A DNA stretch of 35,109 nt from Planctomycetota bacterium (lineage in GTDB: Bacteria; Planctomycetota; Planctomycetia; Gemmatales; Gemmataceae): positions 1 through 35,109 of the forward strand of contig VGXS01000035.1 in NCBI GenBank assembly GCA_016873225.1. Reading direction: 5' to 3'. The notes beneath the pieces were generated by a model that saw nothing but the letters and a program-made list of their open reading frames with translations, ran no database searches and was not told where the DNA came from. Made by a program: the position numbers and the translations under genes. Each line of letters opens with the position of its first letter. Within the stretch, counting starts at the first letter, position 1. Positions 1 through 7,949 of this stretch are shown here, one piece after another.

Positions 1-4
1 AGGG

Positions 5-742
5 TCAGGGCAATGCCGCGGCACCCTTCCACGGCAGCTTTCCGGCCTTGGCCAAATCGTGGTGAACGCGACCGACCTCGCGCATGTACACCGATGCCGG
101 TTCCAGTTCCATGGCTCGCTTGAAATGGCCAGTGGCCGCGTCGGCATGGCCCTGAAGGTCTTCAAACAGCCCGAGGTAGAGCGCCTCGTAGAACTTCGGC
201 TTGTCGCCTTGGTTCTTGGGAGCCTGCGCGGTCTGGGCCTTCACCTTCTCGATGGTGGATTTGCCGGCGAACAGGTCGAGAACTTCCATCATCGGCACGC
301 GCCTGTCGAGGCCGATGGGCAGCATGGCCTTGCGCCCCTTGGCCAGGCCGCGCCCCTCTTCCCTCGCCTCGCACATGAGTTTCCAAACGGAGTTTTCCAC
401 ATCGTTGCCGTCCACGGCCTGATACGCCTCGAACTGCTCGCGGCCCTCCTTGTACCTGCCGGCGTAGTAAAGGGCGATGCCGCGCTGCCAGTGGGGTGCG
501 TAGCTCGCCTTGTGCACCTTCACCTGGTGATCCCAAGCCTCGAGGGCCGCCTTCATGTCGCCCCGCATGAATTCAGCGGCACCCAGGAGGGAAAGGCCAT
601 CCGGCGAATCAGGGTTGATTTTGACCCAAGCCCCGACCACCTTCGCCGCGCCGGCGTAATCCTGCTTCTTGTAGGCCTCTTCCGCCACGGCAACCGGGTT
701 GGGGTCGGCGAGCATCGCAAAGAACAATGTCACAACCAGCAT
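5..742 (-). CDS. Exported TPR-repeat protein
   Basis: A 245-residue protein. The open frame extends further upstream, but the ATG at 742 is preferred because AAGGAG lies about 8 bases before it and the following residues (MLVVTLFFAMLADPNPVA) form a short hydrophobic export signal. The body is helical with TPR-like repeats: a first unit near residues 20-50 (AYKKQDYAGAAKVVGAWV), others near 50-120 (LLGAAEFMRGDMKAALEAWD; GIALYYAGRYKEGREQFEAY), and a C-terminal unit near 205-225 (GHADAATGHFKRAMELEP). TPR proteins are usually protein-protein scaffolds and no catalytic motif is visible, so the partner is unknown. It is divergent from the enolase-family gene, with a 64-base gap that must hold both promoters. 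The TPR call is fairly secure; the cellular role is not. Confidence 0.75.
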   Translation of the reverse strand: MLVVTLFFAMLADPNPVAVAEEAYKKQDYAGAAKVVGAWVKINPDSPDGLSLLGAAEFMRGDMKAALEAWDHQVKVHKASYAPHWQRGIALYYAGRYKEGREQFEAYQAVDGNDVENSVWKLMCEAREEGRGLAKGRKAMLPIGLDRRVPMMEVLDLFAGKSTIEKVKAQTAQAPKNQGDKPKFYEALYLGLFEDLQGHADAATGHFKRAMELEPASVYMREVGRVHHDLAKAGKLPWKGAAALP

Positions 743-806
743 TGGCGACTCCTTATAACAGCACCACGGCCCAACAGCATAAGGCCAAGCCAACCCGGAG
801 CCAACC

Positions 807-2153
807 ATGACCACCATGAGCGTCGAATCCGTCCACTGGAGAACCGAGGAGCACCGGTACCGTTCTCCCATCAAGTTTGGCGGCGTGGCGGTTGACAGGG
901 CCACCCTGCTTCACGCGGCCGTCACCGTGGCGGGATCGAACGGGGCCAGGGCCACCGGATTGGGTTCCATGCCGCTTGGGAATGTCTGGTCGTTCCCATC
1001 CAAAACGCTCGCCTATGGACAGACGCTCGGGGCCCTCGAATGGATCGGCAACCGGGTGGGAGAAGCCTGGCGGACGGTGGCTGAAACCGGACACCCGATG
1101 GACTTGGGCTGGGCCATGGAAAAACGCATGAAAGGCTTCGCCGATGAGGCGACCGACAAGTTGGGCCTTGCCGAACCCGTTCCGGTGCTGGCGGCGCTGG
1201 TGGCCGCGAGTCCATTCGATGCGGCGCTTCACGACGGTTACGGAAAGCTGCTGGGAACCAGCATTTGGAAATGCTATGGCCAAGACCTGCTGCCAGGAGA
1301 CCTCTCAAGGTTTCTGGGACCGGAATACGCGGGAGTGTTCCTTGGCGACCATGTGCTTCCTGAACCGGTCGCCCGACTGCCCCTTTACCACCTGGTGGGC
1401 GCGCTCGATCCTCTCGACGCCACGGAATTGGCCAGCCCCGTGGGCGACGGCTTGCCGGAAACCTTGGAGGAATGGATTCCCTTCAACGGCCTGACCCATC
1501 TCAAGATCAAGCTCAACGGCGACGACTTGGCATGGGATGTCGGCCGGGTGTCCAAGGTGGAGCGGGTGGCTTGCCGGGCGCAAGCCCGCCGCGGCATCGA
1601 TTCGTGGCAGTATTCCCTCGACTTCAACGAACGGTGCGGATCGGTCGACTATCTCCTTGAGTTCCTCGCCAAGGTTCGGGAGACTTGCGGCCAAGCCTAC
1701 GACCGTGTCGCCTACATTGAGCAACCCACCAAGCGTGACCTCAAGGCCGACCGGGCGAACACCATGCACCGGGCCTCAGCCCTCAAGCCGGTGGTCATCG
1801 ATGAATCACTCGTGGACCTCGAAAGCCTCGAACTGGCCCGCGAGATGGGCTACACGGGAGCGGCGCTGAAGGCGTGCAAGGGGCAAACCCAATCGCTGCT
1901 GATGGCGGCGGCGGCCCGGAAGATGGGGATGTTCCTGTGCGTGCAGGACCTCACCTGCCCGGGTGCCAGCCTCGTGCATTCGGCCAGCCTGGCGGCGCAT
2001 ATTCCGGGAATGGCGGCCATCGAGGCCAACGCCCGGCAGTACATGCCCGCCGCCAACAAGGGATGGGAGGAAACGCATCCCGGACTGTTCAACATCACGG
2101 ATGGACTGGCCACAACACGGGGGCTGAACGGGCCGGGATTGGGAGCCTTGTGA
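807..2153 (+). CDS. Enolase-superfamily enzyme (mandelate racemase / muconate lactonizing type)
   Basis: A 448-residue protein with the residue order of the muconate lactonizing branch of the enolase superfamily. It has a K-x-K pair at 233/235 (HLKIKLNG), then metal ligands D272 (SLDFNE), E305 (YIEQP) and D332 (VVIDES), and a following lysine motif around 355-358 (ALKACKG). The N-terminal ~130 residues would be the capping domain. Such enzymes abstract a proton alpha to a carboxylate, with the enolate stabilised by Mg2+. The substrate (sugar acid, dipeptide or cycloisomer) cannot be read from the sequence. At 448 residues it is longer than the usual ~370, mainly in the N-terminal half. The reading frame offers ATGs at 807 and 816; 807 is kept, though no strong Shine-Dalgarno sequence precedes either. 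Planctomycetes often carry such genes near DUF1501 genes, but a functional link here is inference. Confidence 0.8.
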   Translation: MTTMSVESVHWRTEEHRYRSPIKFGGVAVDRATLLHAAVTVAGSNGARATGLGSMPLGNVWSFPSKTLAYGQTLGALEWIGNRVGEAWRTVAETGHPMDLGWAMEKRMKGFADEATDKLGLAEPVPVLAALVAASPFDAALHDGYGKLLGTSIWKCYGQDLLPGDLSRFLGPEYAGVFLGDHVLPEPVARLPLYHLVGALDPLDATELASPVGDGLPETLEEWIPFNGLTHLKIKLNGDDLAWDVGRVSKVERVACRAQARRGIDSWQYSLDFNERCGSVDYLLEFLAKVRETCGQAYDRVAYIEQPTKRDLKADRANTMHRASALKPVVIDESLVDLESLELAREMGYTGAALKACKGQTQSLLMAAAARKMGMFLCVQDLTCPGASLVHSASLAAHIPGMAAIEANARQYMPAANKGWEETHPGLFNITDGLATTRGLNGPGLGAL

Positions 2154-2165
2154 GGCGATAGAGGC

Positions 2166-4316
2166 TCAATGGTTGAACTGGAATTCGCGGCAATTCAGGA
2201 GGGCCCACAGAAGATCCTCGGCACCCTCGCGAAGGTTGCCCGCCTGGGCGACTGATTCGATTGCCGACTTGGTTTCCACCGCGTCGGGCTTTCGTCCCAG
2301 CGATGCCAGGTACAGTTCCTCAACCAACTGGGGCACGGCAACCTTTTCCTTCAGCAAACGGGCCACCCTGCCAGCGGAGTCGCCAACCTTTTTCTGCAAC
2401 TGGATTCCGCTCATCAGGAGGAGTGCCTGGCTCATGCTGGCGCTGGTGGAGCGTTCGCACTCGCACACCACCACGCGCTTGGGTCGGCCGAAGACATCAA
2501 GGAAACGGGAGGCGAATCCGACATCGGGCAGGCCGGAGGCGCGGTATCCCAAGGGAACATCGGGAAATTTCTCGCGTGTGCCGGCCGCCATGTCGACCGC
2601 GTCGAGCATTTGTTCGGCTGAAAGGCGGCGCGGGTGGTAATGCGTGGCGTAAACAGCCTCGGGGTCGAGGGCATGGGAAGGAATCGCCGAGAGGCGGAAA
2701 ACCGACGATATCAGGATTTCCTTGAGGAATTTCTTCTGGTCGTACTCGGCGCGAATCAGCACGGATGCGAGATAATCGAGCAGTTCCGGGTTGCTGCATG
2801 GGTTGCTCGAACGCAGGTCGTCGACGGGGTCGACAAGGCCGCGCCCAAAGACATACCCCCACATGCGATTCGCCAGATTCCTGGCCAGAGCCGGGTTCCC
2901 GCGATCGGAAAGCCAGCGGGCCAACGCCTGCCGCCTATCGATGGGATCCTCAAGAACCGGGCTACCCAGCGCCTTGGGCTTCATCACCTGCCCGGTTCTG
3001 GCGTGCCTCGATTCCCCCTCATCCTTGATGAAAATTGTCGTGTCCTTGCCTTGCAGGCCAAACTCGGTCGACCCTTTCTTGCCAACCCGGGCGAAGATGG
3101 CTGAGAAGCCGTAGTAATCGGCCTGCGAAAGGCTTTCAAAGGGATGATGGTGGCAGCGGGCGCACTGGATGCGCACGCCCAGGAACAGTTGGGCCGCGGC
3201 CTCGGTCCAGTCTTCCGTGTTGCCGGCCATGAAGAAGTTGGGGGGCCCGGCGGCGTAGGGACTTCCCGTGGCCGCCAACAATTCGCCAACCATCTGGTCG
3301 AGCGGGCGGTTGTCACGGAACGCTTCGCGCAGGTAGCCGTGCATGGCCCACATCCCCTTCTTGCCAAGGGAATCACGGTTCACGCGCAGAATGTCACCCC
3401 ATTTGTAGGACCAATGGTCGGTATATTCCGGGCTTGAGAGCGCCTTGTCGATCGCCTTGGCATGCTTGTCGGGTGATGGGTCCGCCAAGAAGGCCCTGAC
3501 AGTCGCGACATCCGGTATGGAACCGGTCGCGGATAGCCATAGGCGCCTGAGAAACTCGGCGTCGGTGGCGGGCGCCGTGGGAGACAGGCCCAGCTTTAAC
3601 CAGCGCGCTTGCCAGATCTTGTCGATCTCCCCGGTTGCCACGAATGGTGGGGCCGAAGTTTTCATTGGCGCGTGGGGAACGATGACACGGCAAACCTGAA
3701 CAAGCGACTCGAAACGAATGACAACAAGGGTTTCACCGGCGGATTTCGCGACAATTCGGCCGTTCCTGTCGACCGTGGCGACCTCGGTGTTGAGCGAGTC
3801 GAGGCTGGCCCTGTCGAGCACCGCGGATGATTTGCCACCCATCATGGCGCTGATGGCCAAGTCCCGCTGTTGGCCAGGCTTTAAGATCAGCTCGGTGGGA
3901 GAAACCGTGAGGGATTCGAGCAACGGATCATTCGATTTGGGAGCGGGAGCGCCCTGGGCAAGCCAAGCGAGGATTTTTTGGTACCCGGGGTCCGAACGAT
4001 CAACCCTCTTGCCACCGGCGTGGCTGGTTTCCGCCGTCGCCTTGCGCAAAAGCAGGCTGTTCTCCGGATTGTTGAGGTCGATTCTCCGGCCGTTGGCGCC
4101 ACGGACAATCTCACGATGGTCGGCGGCATCATCAAAGGCCCGGAGCGACAGCTTGAAGCTCCCTTGGCCCAATTGGGCGCCATGGCAGGCGCCCATGTTG
4201 CATCCAAGGCGGGTAAGCAAAGGCTGCACTTCGTGGGCGAAGGAAATGGGCGCGGTGGTGGACGGGGCGGGAACCAGCGGCAGGAATCCCAACGCGAGGT
4301 GGGCGATCATCAGCAT
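2166..4316 (-). CDS. Secreted BIG2 / DUF1549 / DUF1553 (PSCyt2-PSD1) protein
   Basis: About 716 residues from the ATG at 4316; a longer frame starts at a TTG. The chosen start gives a clear signal peptide (MLMIAHLALGFLPLVPAPS). Domains in order: an N-terminal cytochrome-like segment with GCNMGACHG at 38-46 (C-x4-CH spacing, not canonical CxxCH); a bacterial Ig-like BIG2 domain about 135-213; DUF1549 from about 230, with CARCHH at 385-390 as a real CxxCH haem-type motif; and DUF1553 from about 460 (RRQALARWL, LANRMWGYVFGRGLV). This is a typical planctomycete architecture of unknown biochemical role, often suspected in extracellular polysaccharide or sulfated-glycan use. The upstream DUF1501 gene ends at 4346, only 29 bases away, so the two are almost certainly co-transcribed. 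Haem attachment is inferred from the motif only. Confidence 0.85.
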   Translation of the reverse strand: MLMIAHLALGFLPLVPAPSTTAPISFAHEVQPLLTRLGCNMGACHGAQLGQGSFKLSLRAFDDAADHREIVRGANGRRIDLNNPENSLLLRKATAETSHAGGKRVDRSDPGYQKILAWLAQGAPAPKSNDPLLESLTVSPTELILKPGQQRDLAISAMMGGKSSAVLDRASLDSLNTEVATVDRNGRIVAKSAGETLVVIRFESLVQVCRVIVPHAPMKTSAPPFVATGEIDKIWQARWLKLGLSPTAPATDAEFLRRLWLSATGSIPDVATVRAFLADPSPDKHAKAIDKALSSPEYTDHWSYKWGDILRVNRDSLGKKGMWAMHGYLREAFRDNRPLDQMVGELLAATGSPYAAGPPNFFMAGNTEDWTEAAAQLFLGVRIQCARCHHHPFESLSQADYYGFSAIFARVGKKGSTEFGLQGKDTTIFIKDEGESRHARTGQVMKPKALGSPVLEDPIDRRQALARWLSDRGNPALARNLANRMWGYVFGRGLVDPVDDLRSSNPCSNPELLDYLASVLIRAEYDQKKFLKEILISSVFRLSAIPSHALDPEAVYATHYHPRRLSAEQMLDAVDMAAGTREKFPDVPLGYRASGLPDVGFASRFLDVFGRPKRVVVCECERSTSASMSQALLLMSGIQLQKKVGDSAGRVARLLKEKVAVPQLVEELYLASLGRKPDAVETKSAIESVAQAGNLREGAEDLLWALLNCREFQFNH

Positions 4317-4345
4317 GGGAGATTCCCCCGACGGAAGGCAGGAAG

Positions 4346-5695
4346 TCAAATCGCGCGAGAATCCAGTATTTCACCGAGGACCCTGCCCTTGACGAGGATT
4401 CGGAAAGGGCGGCCATCCGGAGCCACATAATGCTTCTCGGTGTCAATTCCGAGAAGGTGATAAAGTGTCGCGGCGATGTCTTCAACCTCGACCCGATCCG
4501 TGGCCGGCTGCTCGGCATTGGGATCACTGCGGCCGACAGCCAAGCCGGTCCTGACACCGCCACCGCCCATGCAAAACACCGTGGAACCGGCCCAGTGGTC
4601 GCGGCCGGCGGCGGAATTGATTTTCGGGGTGCGGCCGAAATCGCCCAGCCAGACAACCAGGGTGTCTTCCAGAAGACCGCGGTCGGACAGGTCTTCAAGC
4701 AGGGTGGCATAGGCGTTGTCAAGCGTTGGCAGAAGGTTGCCCTTGAGCGACTTGAAGTTGTTGGCATGGGTGTCCCATCCACCCATGGTAACCGTCACAA
4801 GACGGACACCGGCCTCGACCAGCCTCCTGGCGAGAAGGCAGGATTGGCCCAGTTTGGTCCTGCCATACCTTTCGCGCAACTTGTCCGATTCGCGGGAAAG
4901 GTCGAAGGCCTGCCTGGCCTTGGGCGAGGTCACCAAGCCGGCGGCCTTCTCGTAGTAGCTGTTCATGGCGCCAAGGTCGGTGCCCGAGGCCTCGAGTTGC
5001 CGGCGCCAGCGATCCACGGAATCCAGCATTCGCTCGCGGCGGGCGAAACGGTCCGCCGTCATCCCGCCCGGCAGCGACAGGCCGTCGATCGAAAAATCGG
5101 GCTTGGAAGGGTCCTCGGCCACAAGGAAAGGGTTGTGTTCGGCGCCGGCGTATCCGGCGACTCCACCGTTGAACCGGTTGTCAATGGATGTGCCGAGTTG
5201 GACGAAGGGCGGAAGGCCCTGCCGGTATCCGAGTTCGCGGGAAACCACGCTTCCGTAAGTCGGGTAGACGGTCGAGGCGTTGAAGCGCCAGCCGGAAAGC
5301 ATGTAGGCATCGGCGACGCCGTGGCTGGCGTTGTAGGAGTATCCGGAACGGATAATGCTGTAGAGATCGGACCGCGACGCCATGCGCGGCAGGTGCTCGG
5401 AAACCTGGCAACCCGGGGTACGGGTCGCGATCGCGGAAAACTCGCCCCGGATGTCTCCAGGTGCGGAAGGCTTGGGGTCAAAACTGTCGATGTGGCTGGG
5501 TCCGCCCTGCATCCACATGACGATCACATTCTTGCGGTCAATCGCTCCCGACCGCCGCGTCGCCGCGCCATTGGCCCGGGATTCCAGCAACCGGGGAAGC
5601 GTGATTCCGGCCAAACCCAGCGACCCGATGCGGATCACATCCCGGCGGGAGGAGTCACCAACCAGACGGTGGGAACCCATCGATAATTCCAGCAT
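4346..5695 (-). CDS. DUF1501 protein with Tat signal
   Basis: A 449-residue protein of the DUF1501 family, related to the alkaline phosphatase/sulfatase superfamily. The N-terminus carries a twin-arginine export motif (SSRRDVIRIGSLGLAG), so it is probably folded, and perhaps metallated, before export. Family landmarks are VIVMWMQGGPSHIDSFDPK near 58-76, GGWDTHANNFK in the second half, and VVWLGDFGRTPKIN followed by GRDHW. These supply the Asp/His/Thr side chains expected for a metal site. It is the first gene of an operon with the BIG2/DUF1549/DUF1553 gene 29 bases downstream, a pairing seen very widely in planctomycetes. No activity is firmly established for the family; a hydrolase acting on sulfate or phosphate esters is the usual guess. 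The ATG at 5695 has only a weak AAGAGA upstream. Confidence 0.9.
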   Translation of the reverse strand: MLELSMGSHRLVGDSSRRDVIRIGSLGLAGITLPRLLESRANGAATRRSGAIDRKNVIVMWMQGGPSHIDSFDPKPSAPGDIRGEFSAIATRTPGCQVSEHLPRMASRSDLYSIIRSGYSYNASHGVADAYMLSGWRFNASTVYPTYGSVVSRELGYRQGLPPFVQLGTSIDNRFNGGVAGYAGAEHNPFLVAEDPSKPDFSIDGLSLPGGMTADRFARRERMLDSVDRWRRQLEASGTDLGAMNSYYEKAAGLVTSPKARQAFDLSRESDKLRERYGRTKLGQSCLLARRLVEAGVRLVTVTMGGWDTHANNFKSLKGNLLPTLDNAYATLLEDLSDRGLLEDTLVVWLGDFGRTPKINSAAGRDHWAGSTVFCMGGGGVRTGLAVGRSDPNAEQPATDRVEVEDIAATLYHLLGIDTEKHYVAPDGRPFRILVKGRVLGEILDSRAI

Positions 5696-5743
5696 GATGG
5701 GTTTTCTCTTGGGTTTGGAGATTCAGCAAGGCGGGTGATGAAT

Positions 5744-5770
5744 CTTATATTTTTCTTCGGCTCGACGCAA
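5744..5770 (-). promoter_or_regulatory. Possible sigma-70-like promoter for the DUF1501 operon
   Basis: On the minus strand TTGCGT (5765-5770) is followed 15 bases later by TATAAG (5744-5749), about 50 bases before the DUF1501 start. The spacing is shorter than the optimal 17, so this is only a weak candidate. Confidence 0.25.
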
Positions 5771-5834
5771 GAAATTCACCACCCGATCAACCATTCCGGC
5801 TGACTTATTAGATCAAATTGATTGATAGGGCCCT

Positions 5835-5848
5835 AGTGATTAATCACT
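5835..5848. repeat. 14-bp perfect palindrome over the stop codon of the 5844-7682 gene
   Basis: AGTGATTAATCACT reads identically on both strands and contains the TGA stop (5844-5846) of the metallophosphoesterase gene. It lies about 140 bases upstream of the DUF1501 start, so it could be an operator for that operon. With no T-tract and no loop it is not a convincing terminator. Confidence 0.45.
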
Positions 5849-7682
5849 TGGATTTCATCCATGTGTCGAAAAGGATTCCGTCCTTGTCGTAGGCCTTGAG
5901 ATGAATGGCCTTGGGATCCACTTGAATGATGCAGGTGTGATAGTCAACCCGTCCAACCGCCTTGATCCAGGAACTGTGTGGCACAAAATTTTCCAAGCCG
6001 CCACCACCGCCGCCGGTGGTGAGGTGAACAATCCCATCCTTGAGGTCAACCTTCCCTCCCTTGATGGGGTGCGTGCGTTCGTAAAGGTGGACATGGCCGT
6101 TGATCACCATGTCGACGGCATGCTTTTCATAAAGCGGAAGCAGATGGCGGGGGTTGGCACCACCGAGGGTTGATGGCTTGCCCGAAAAGGTGTCGCCATA
6201 GTCGTCGCTATCGCTTGAGTAGGCGGGATGATGGTGGAAACAGAATTTCCACTTGGATTTGGAACTTGCCAATGCCTTTTCGAGCCAATTGAACTGCACC
6301 GATCCGGGAATCAGCGACTTGTTGCTGTCGATGCTGAAGAAGTCGGCGTCGCCGAAGGTGAATTGGTAATGGTACTCGGGTTCGGGAAGCGCGAAGTACT
6401 GGTAGTAAAAGGCGTGGTTCCGTTCGTGGTTGCCAATGCACGGAATGACGGGGATGCGGCCAAACAGTTCCTGACATGGACGGAAAAGATCGTTGACCCA
6501 CTCCGACTTGTCAGATCCATTGTCCACAACATCACCGGCATGGAGGACAAACGCGGGACGGTTTTCCATGGCCCTGGTGGCAACCTGGCCCGTGATCCGC
6601 GGATTTCGCTGGGTGTCGCCGATCGTGGCAAACACAAATGGCGAACCCGGGCCTGAATCTGTCTGAAAACTCAGGAGCGGGGATGCCAATTCGCCTCCCG
6701 AGGGATCCTCGCAAACAACCCGGTAGAAATACGATCCTCCCGGCTTCAAGCCATCGATCTTGACCGTCTGCATGCTGCCCGCTTGAAACGGAACCTTGCC
6801 TGACAAGGGAGTGGACAGGCCGTATTCGACTCGCCCGGCAACAGGCCGGCTCGTCTCCCAGGCAACCATGATGGATTCCGTGGTCGGATATTGCAGGTAG
6901 GGGGCAACGACATACCAGGCCCCCTGGGGAGCGGAACTGTTCGCCTTGATGGCCTTGCCAGCCTCAAAAAGGCCATTCACCTCTTCCGGACTCAAGGCCA
7001 GTTCATGAATGGAGGCGGAGTGGATGGCGCCGATGAAAGGAACCCTCTCATCATCGTCTGCGTATCCTCCAATGATCAAAGGCGAATTCGCAGGAATAAT
7101 GGGGCCTGATTGCGCCACGGATGCGGCCTCGACATTGCCATCAACAAAAAGCCTCATGGTGGTGCCGTCGTAGGTGCAGGCGACATGAGTCCACTTTCCC
7201 GTGTTGAGCCCGGACGAGGAACGAAGCCAGGTGATGGTTCCGTCGTTTTGCCCGCTTCCATTGGCCGCCAGGCCCATCCTGAAACCGGCGACATCGTAGC
7301 CAAGCGATATACCCTTGCCGCCATAACGGTTGTCCTGCACCTGGCCGATGATGCCACCCTTGCGAGCGCCCGCATCCATGCGAACCCAGCTGGAAAGGGT
7401 GATAGCCTGTCCCTTGAGGCGCGCGCCACGGCCGCCAATCAAAATCGCATCAGTGCCTCCACGAAGCTGCAGGGAACCCGACTCGGCGGAATGGACCGGC
7501 GCACCTTGGATCATTCCCATCCAGTCACCGTTTTCATCGCGAACAGATGAAGCCTTGGGTTTTTCAGCAAAAAGCCATGAATGCCCGGGTTTTTTCAGCT
7601 GAAGATTCTCCGGGGCGAAACCGGAGAGTACGAACAGAAATCCGGTTCCAACAAGCAGGCAAACGGCCGTGGGCCTGAACAT
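5844..7682 (-). CDS. Secreted LamG-like / FN3 / calcineurin-type metallophosphoesterase
   Basis: A 612-residue protein with a signal peptide (residues 1-22). Three domains can be read. A concanavalin/LamG-like lectin fold lies about 70-240 (LSSWVRM, KWTHVACTYDGTTMRLFVDG, ELALSPEEVNGLFEAG). A purple-acid-phosphatase-type FN3 domain lies about 255-340 (ESIMVAWETSRPVAGRVEYG, LKPGGSYFYRV). A metallophosphoesterase domain lies about 348-590, with GDTQ (355-358), GDVVDNG (383-389), GNHE (417-420), FHHHPAYSS (482-490) and GHVHLYERT (529-537). These supply the usual two-metal ligand set, so it should hydrolyse phosphate esters outside the cytoplasm. The lectin part may bind a glycan. The start is well supported by TAGGAG upstream of the ATG. 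It is monocistronic, with a 148-base gap before the DUF1501 gene. The phosphatase call is firm; the substrate is unknown. Confidence 0.85.
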   Translation of the reverse strand: MFRPTAVCLLVGTGFLFVLSGFAPENLQLKKPGHSWLFAEKPKASSVRDENGDWMGMIQGAPVHSAESGSLQLRGGTDAILIGGRGARLKGQAITLSSWVRMDAGARKGGIIGQVQDNRYGGKGISLGYDVAGFRMGLAANGSGQNDGTITWLRSSSGLNTGKWTHVACTYDGTTMRLFVDGNVEAASVAQSGPIIPANSPLIIGGYADDDERVPFIGAIHSASIHELALSPEEVNGLFEAGKAIKANSSAPQGAWYVVAPYLQYPTTESIMVAWETSRPVAGRVEYGLSTPLSGKVPFQAGSMQTVKIDGLKPGGSYFYRVVCEDPSGGELASPLLSFQTDSGPGSPFVFATIGDTQRNPRITGQVATRAMENRPAFVLHAGDVVDNGSDKSEWVNDLFRPCQELFGRIPVIPCIGNHERNHAFYYQYFALPEPEYHYQFTFGDADFFSIDSNKSLIPGSVQFNWLEKALASSKSKWKFCFHHHPAYSSDSDDYGDTFSGKPSTLGGANPRHLLPLYEKHAVDMVINGHVHLYERTHPIKGGKVDLKDGIVHLTTGGGGGGLENFVPHSSWIKAVGRVDYHTCIIQVDPKAIHLKAYDKDGILFDTWMKSK

Positions 7683-7949
7683 GGGGCACTCCTACTGGAT
7701 GTGCCTAAAAATATTGAATTTTCCGCGTGGCAGTTGAAATATCGATGAATTAAACCCGCAATTCCGGCTAATCCGGTGGCAGCCAGCAGGCCGGCCGCGA
7801 CGGATTTTCCAGAAGTTCCGGTCGCGCGGGCGCCGATGACTCTTGCAACGGGGTCTTTTGTCCCGGGGCCCGCATTGTTGCGGGGAGCCATTGGATCCCG
7901 ACAAATGCCGGTTGTGGCTTTCGCCCAACCCAAACAGGGGGATGAACCC

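Noticed and set aside
59..895. A 278-codon plus-strand frame opposite the TPR gene
   Set aside because: Composition is Leu/His/Arg-rich with no domain, while the minus strand gives a signal peptide and TPR repeats.
4430..5686. A 418-codon open frame on the plus strand
   Set aside because: It is exactly antisense to the DUF1501 gene, whose motifs and Tat signal are unmistakable; long antisense frames are expected in GC-rich DNA.
5810..5822. ATCAAATTGAT near 5812 and again at 35096-35106
   Set aside because: Short AT-rich sequence found in two unrelated gaps; too little to call a shared operator.
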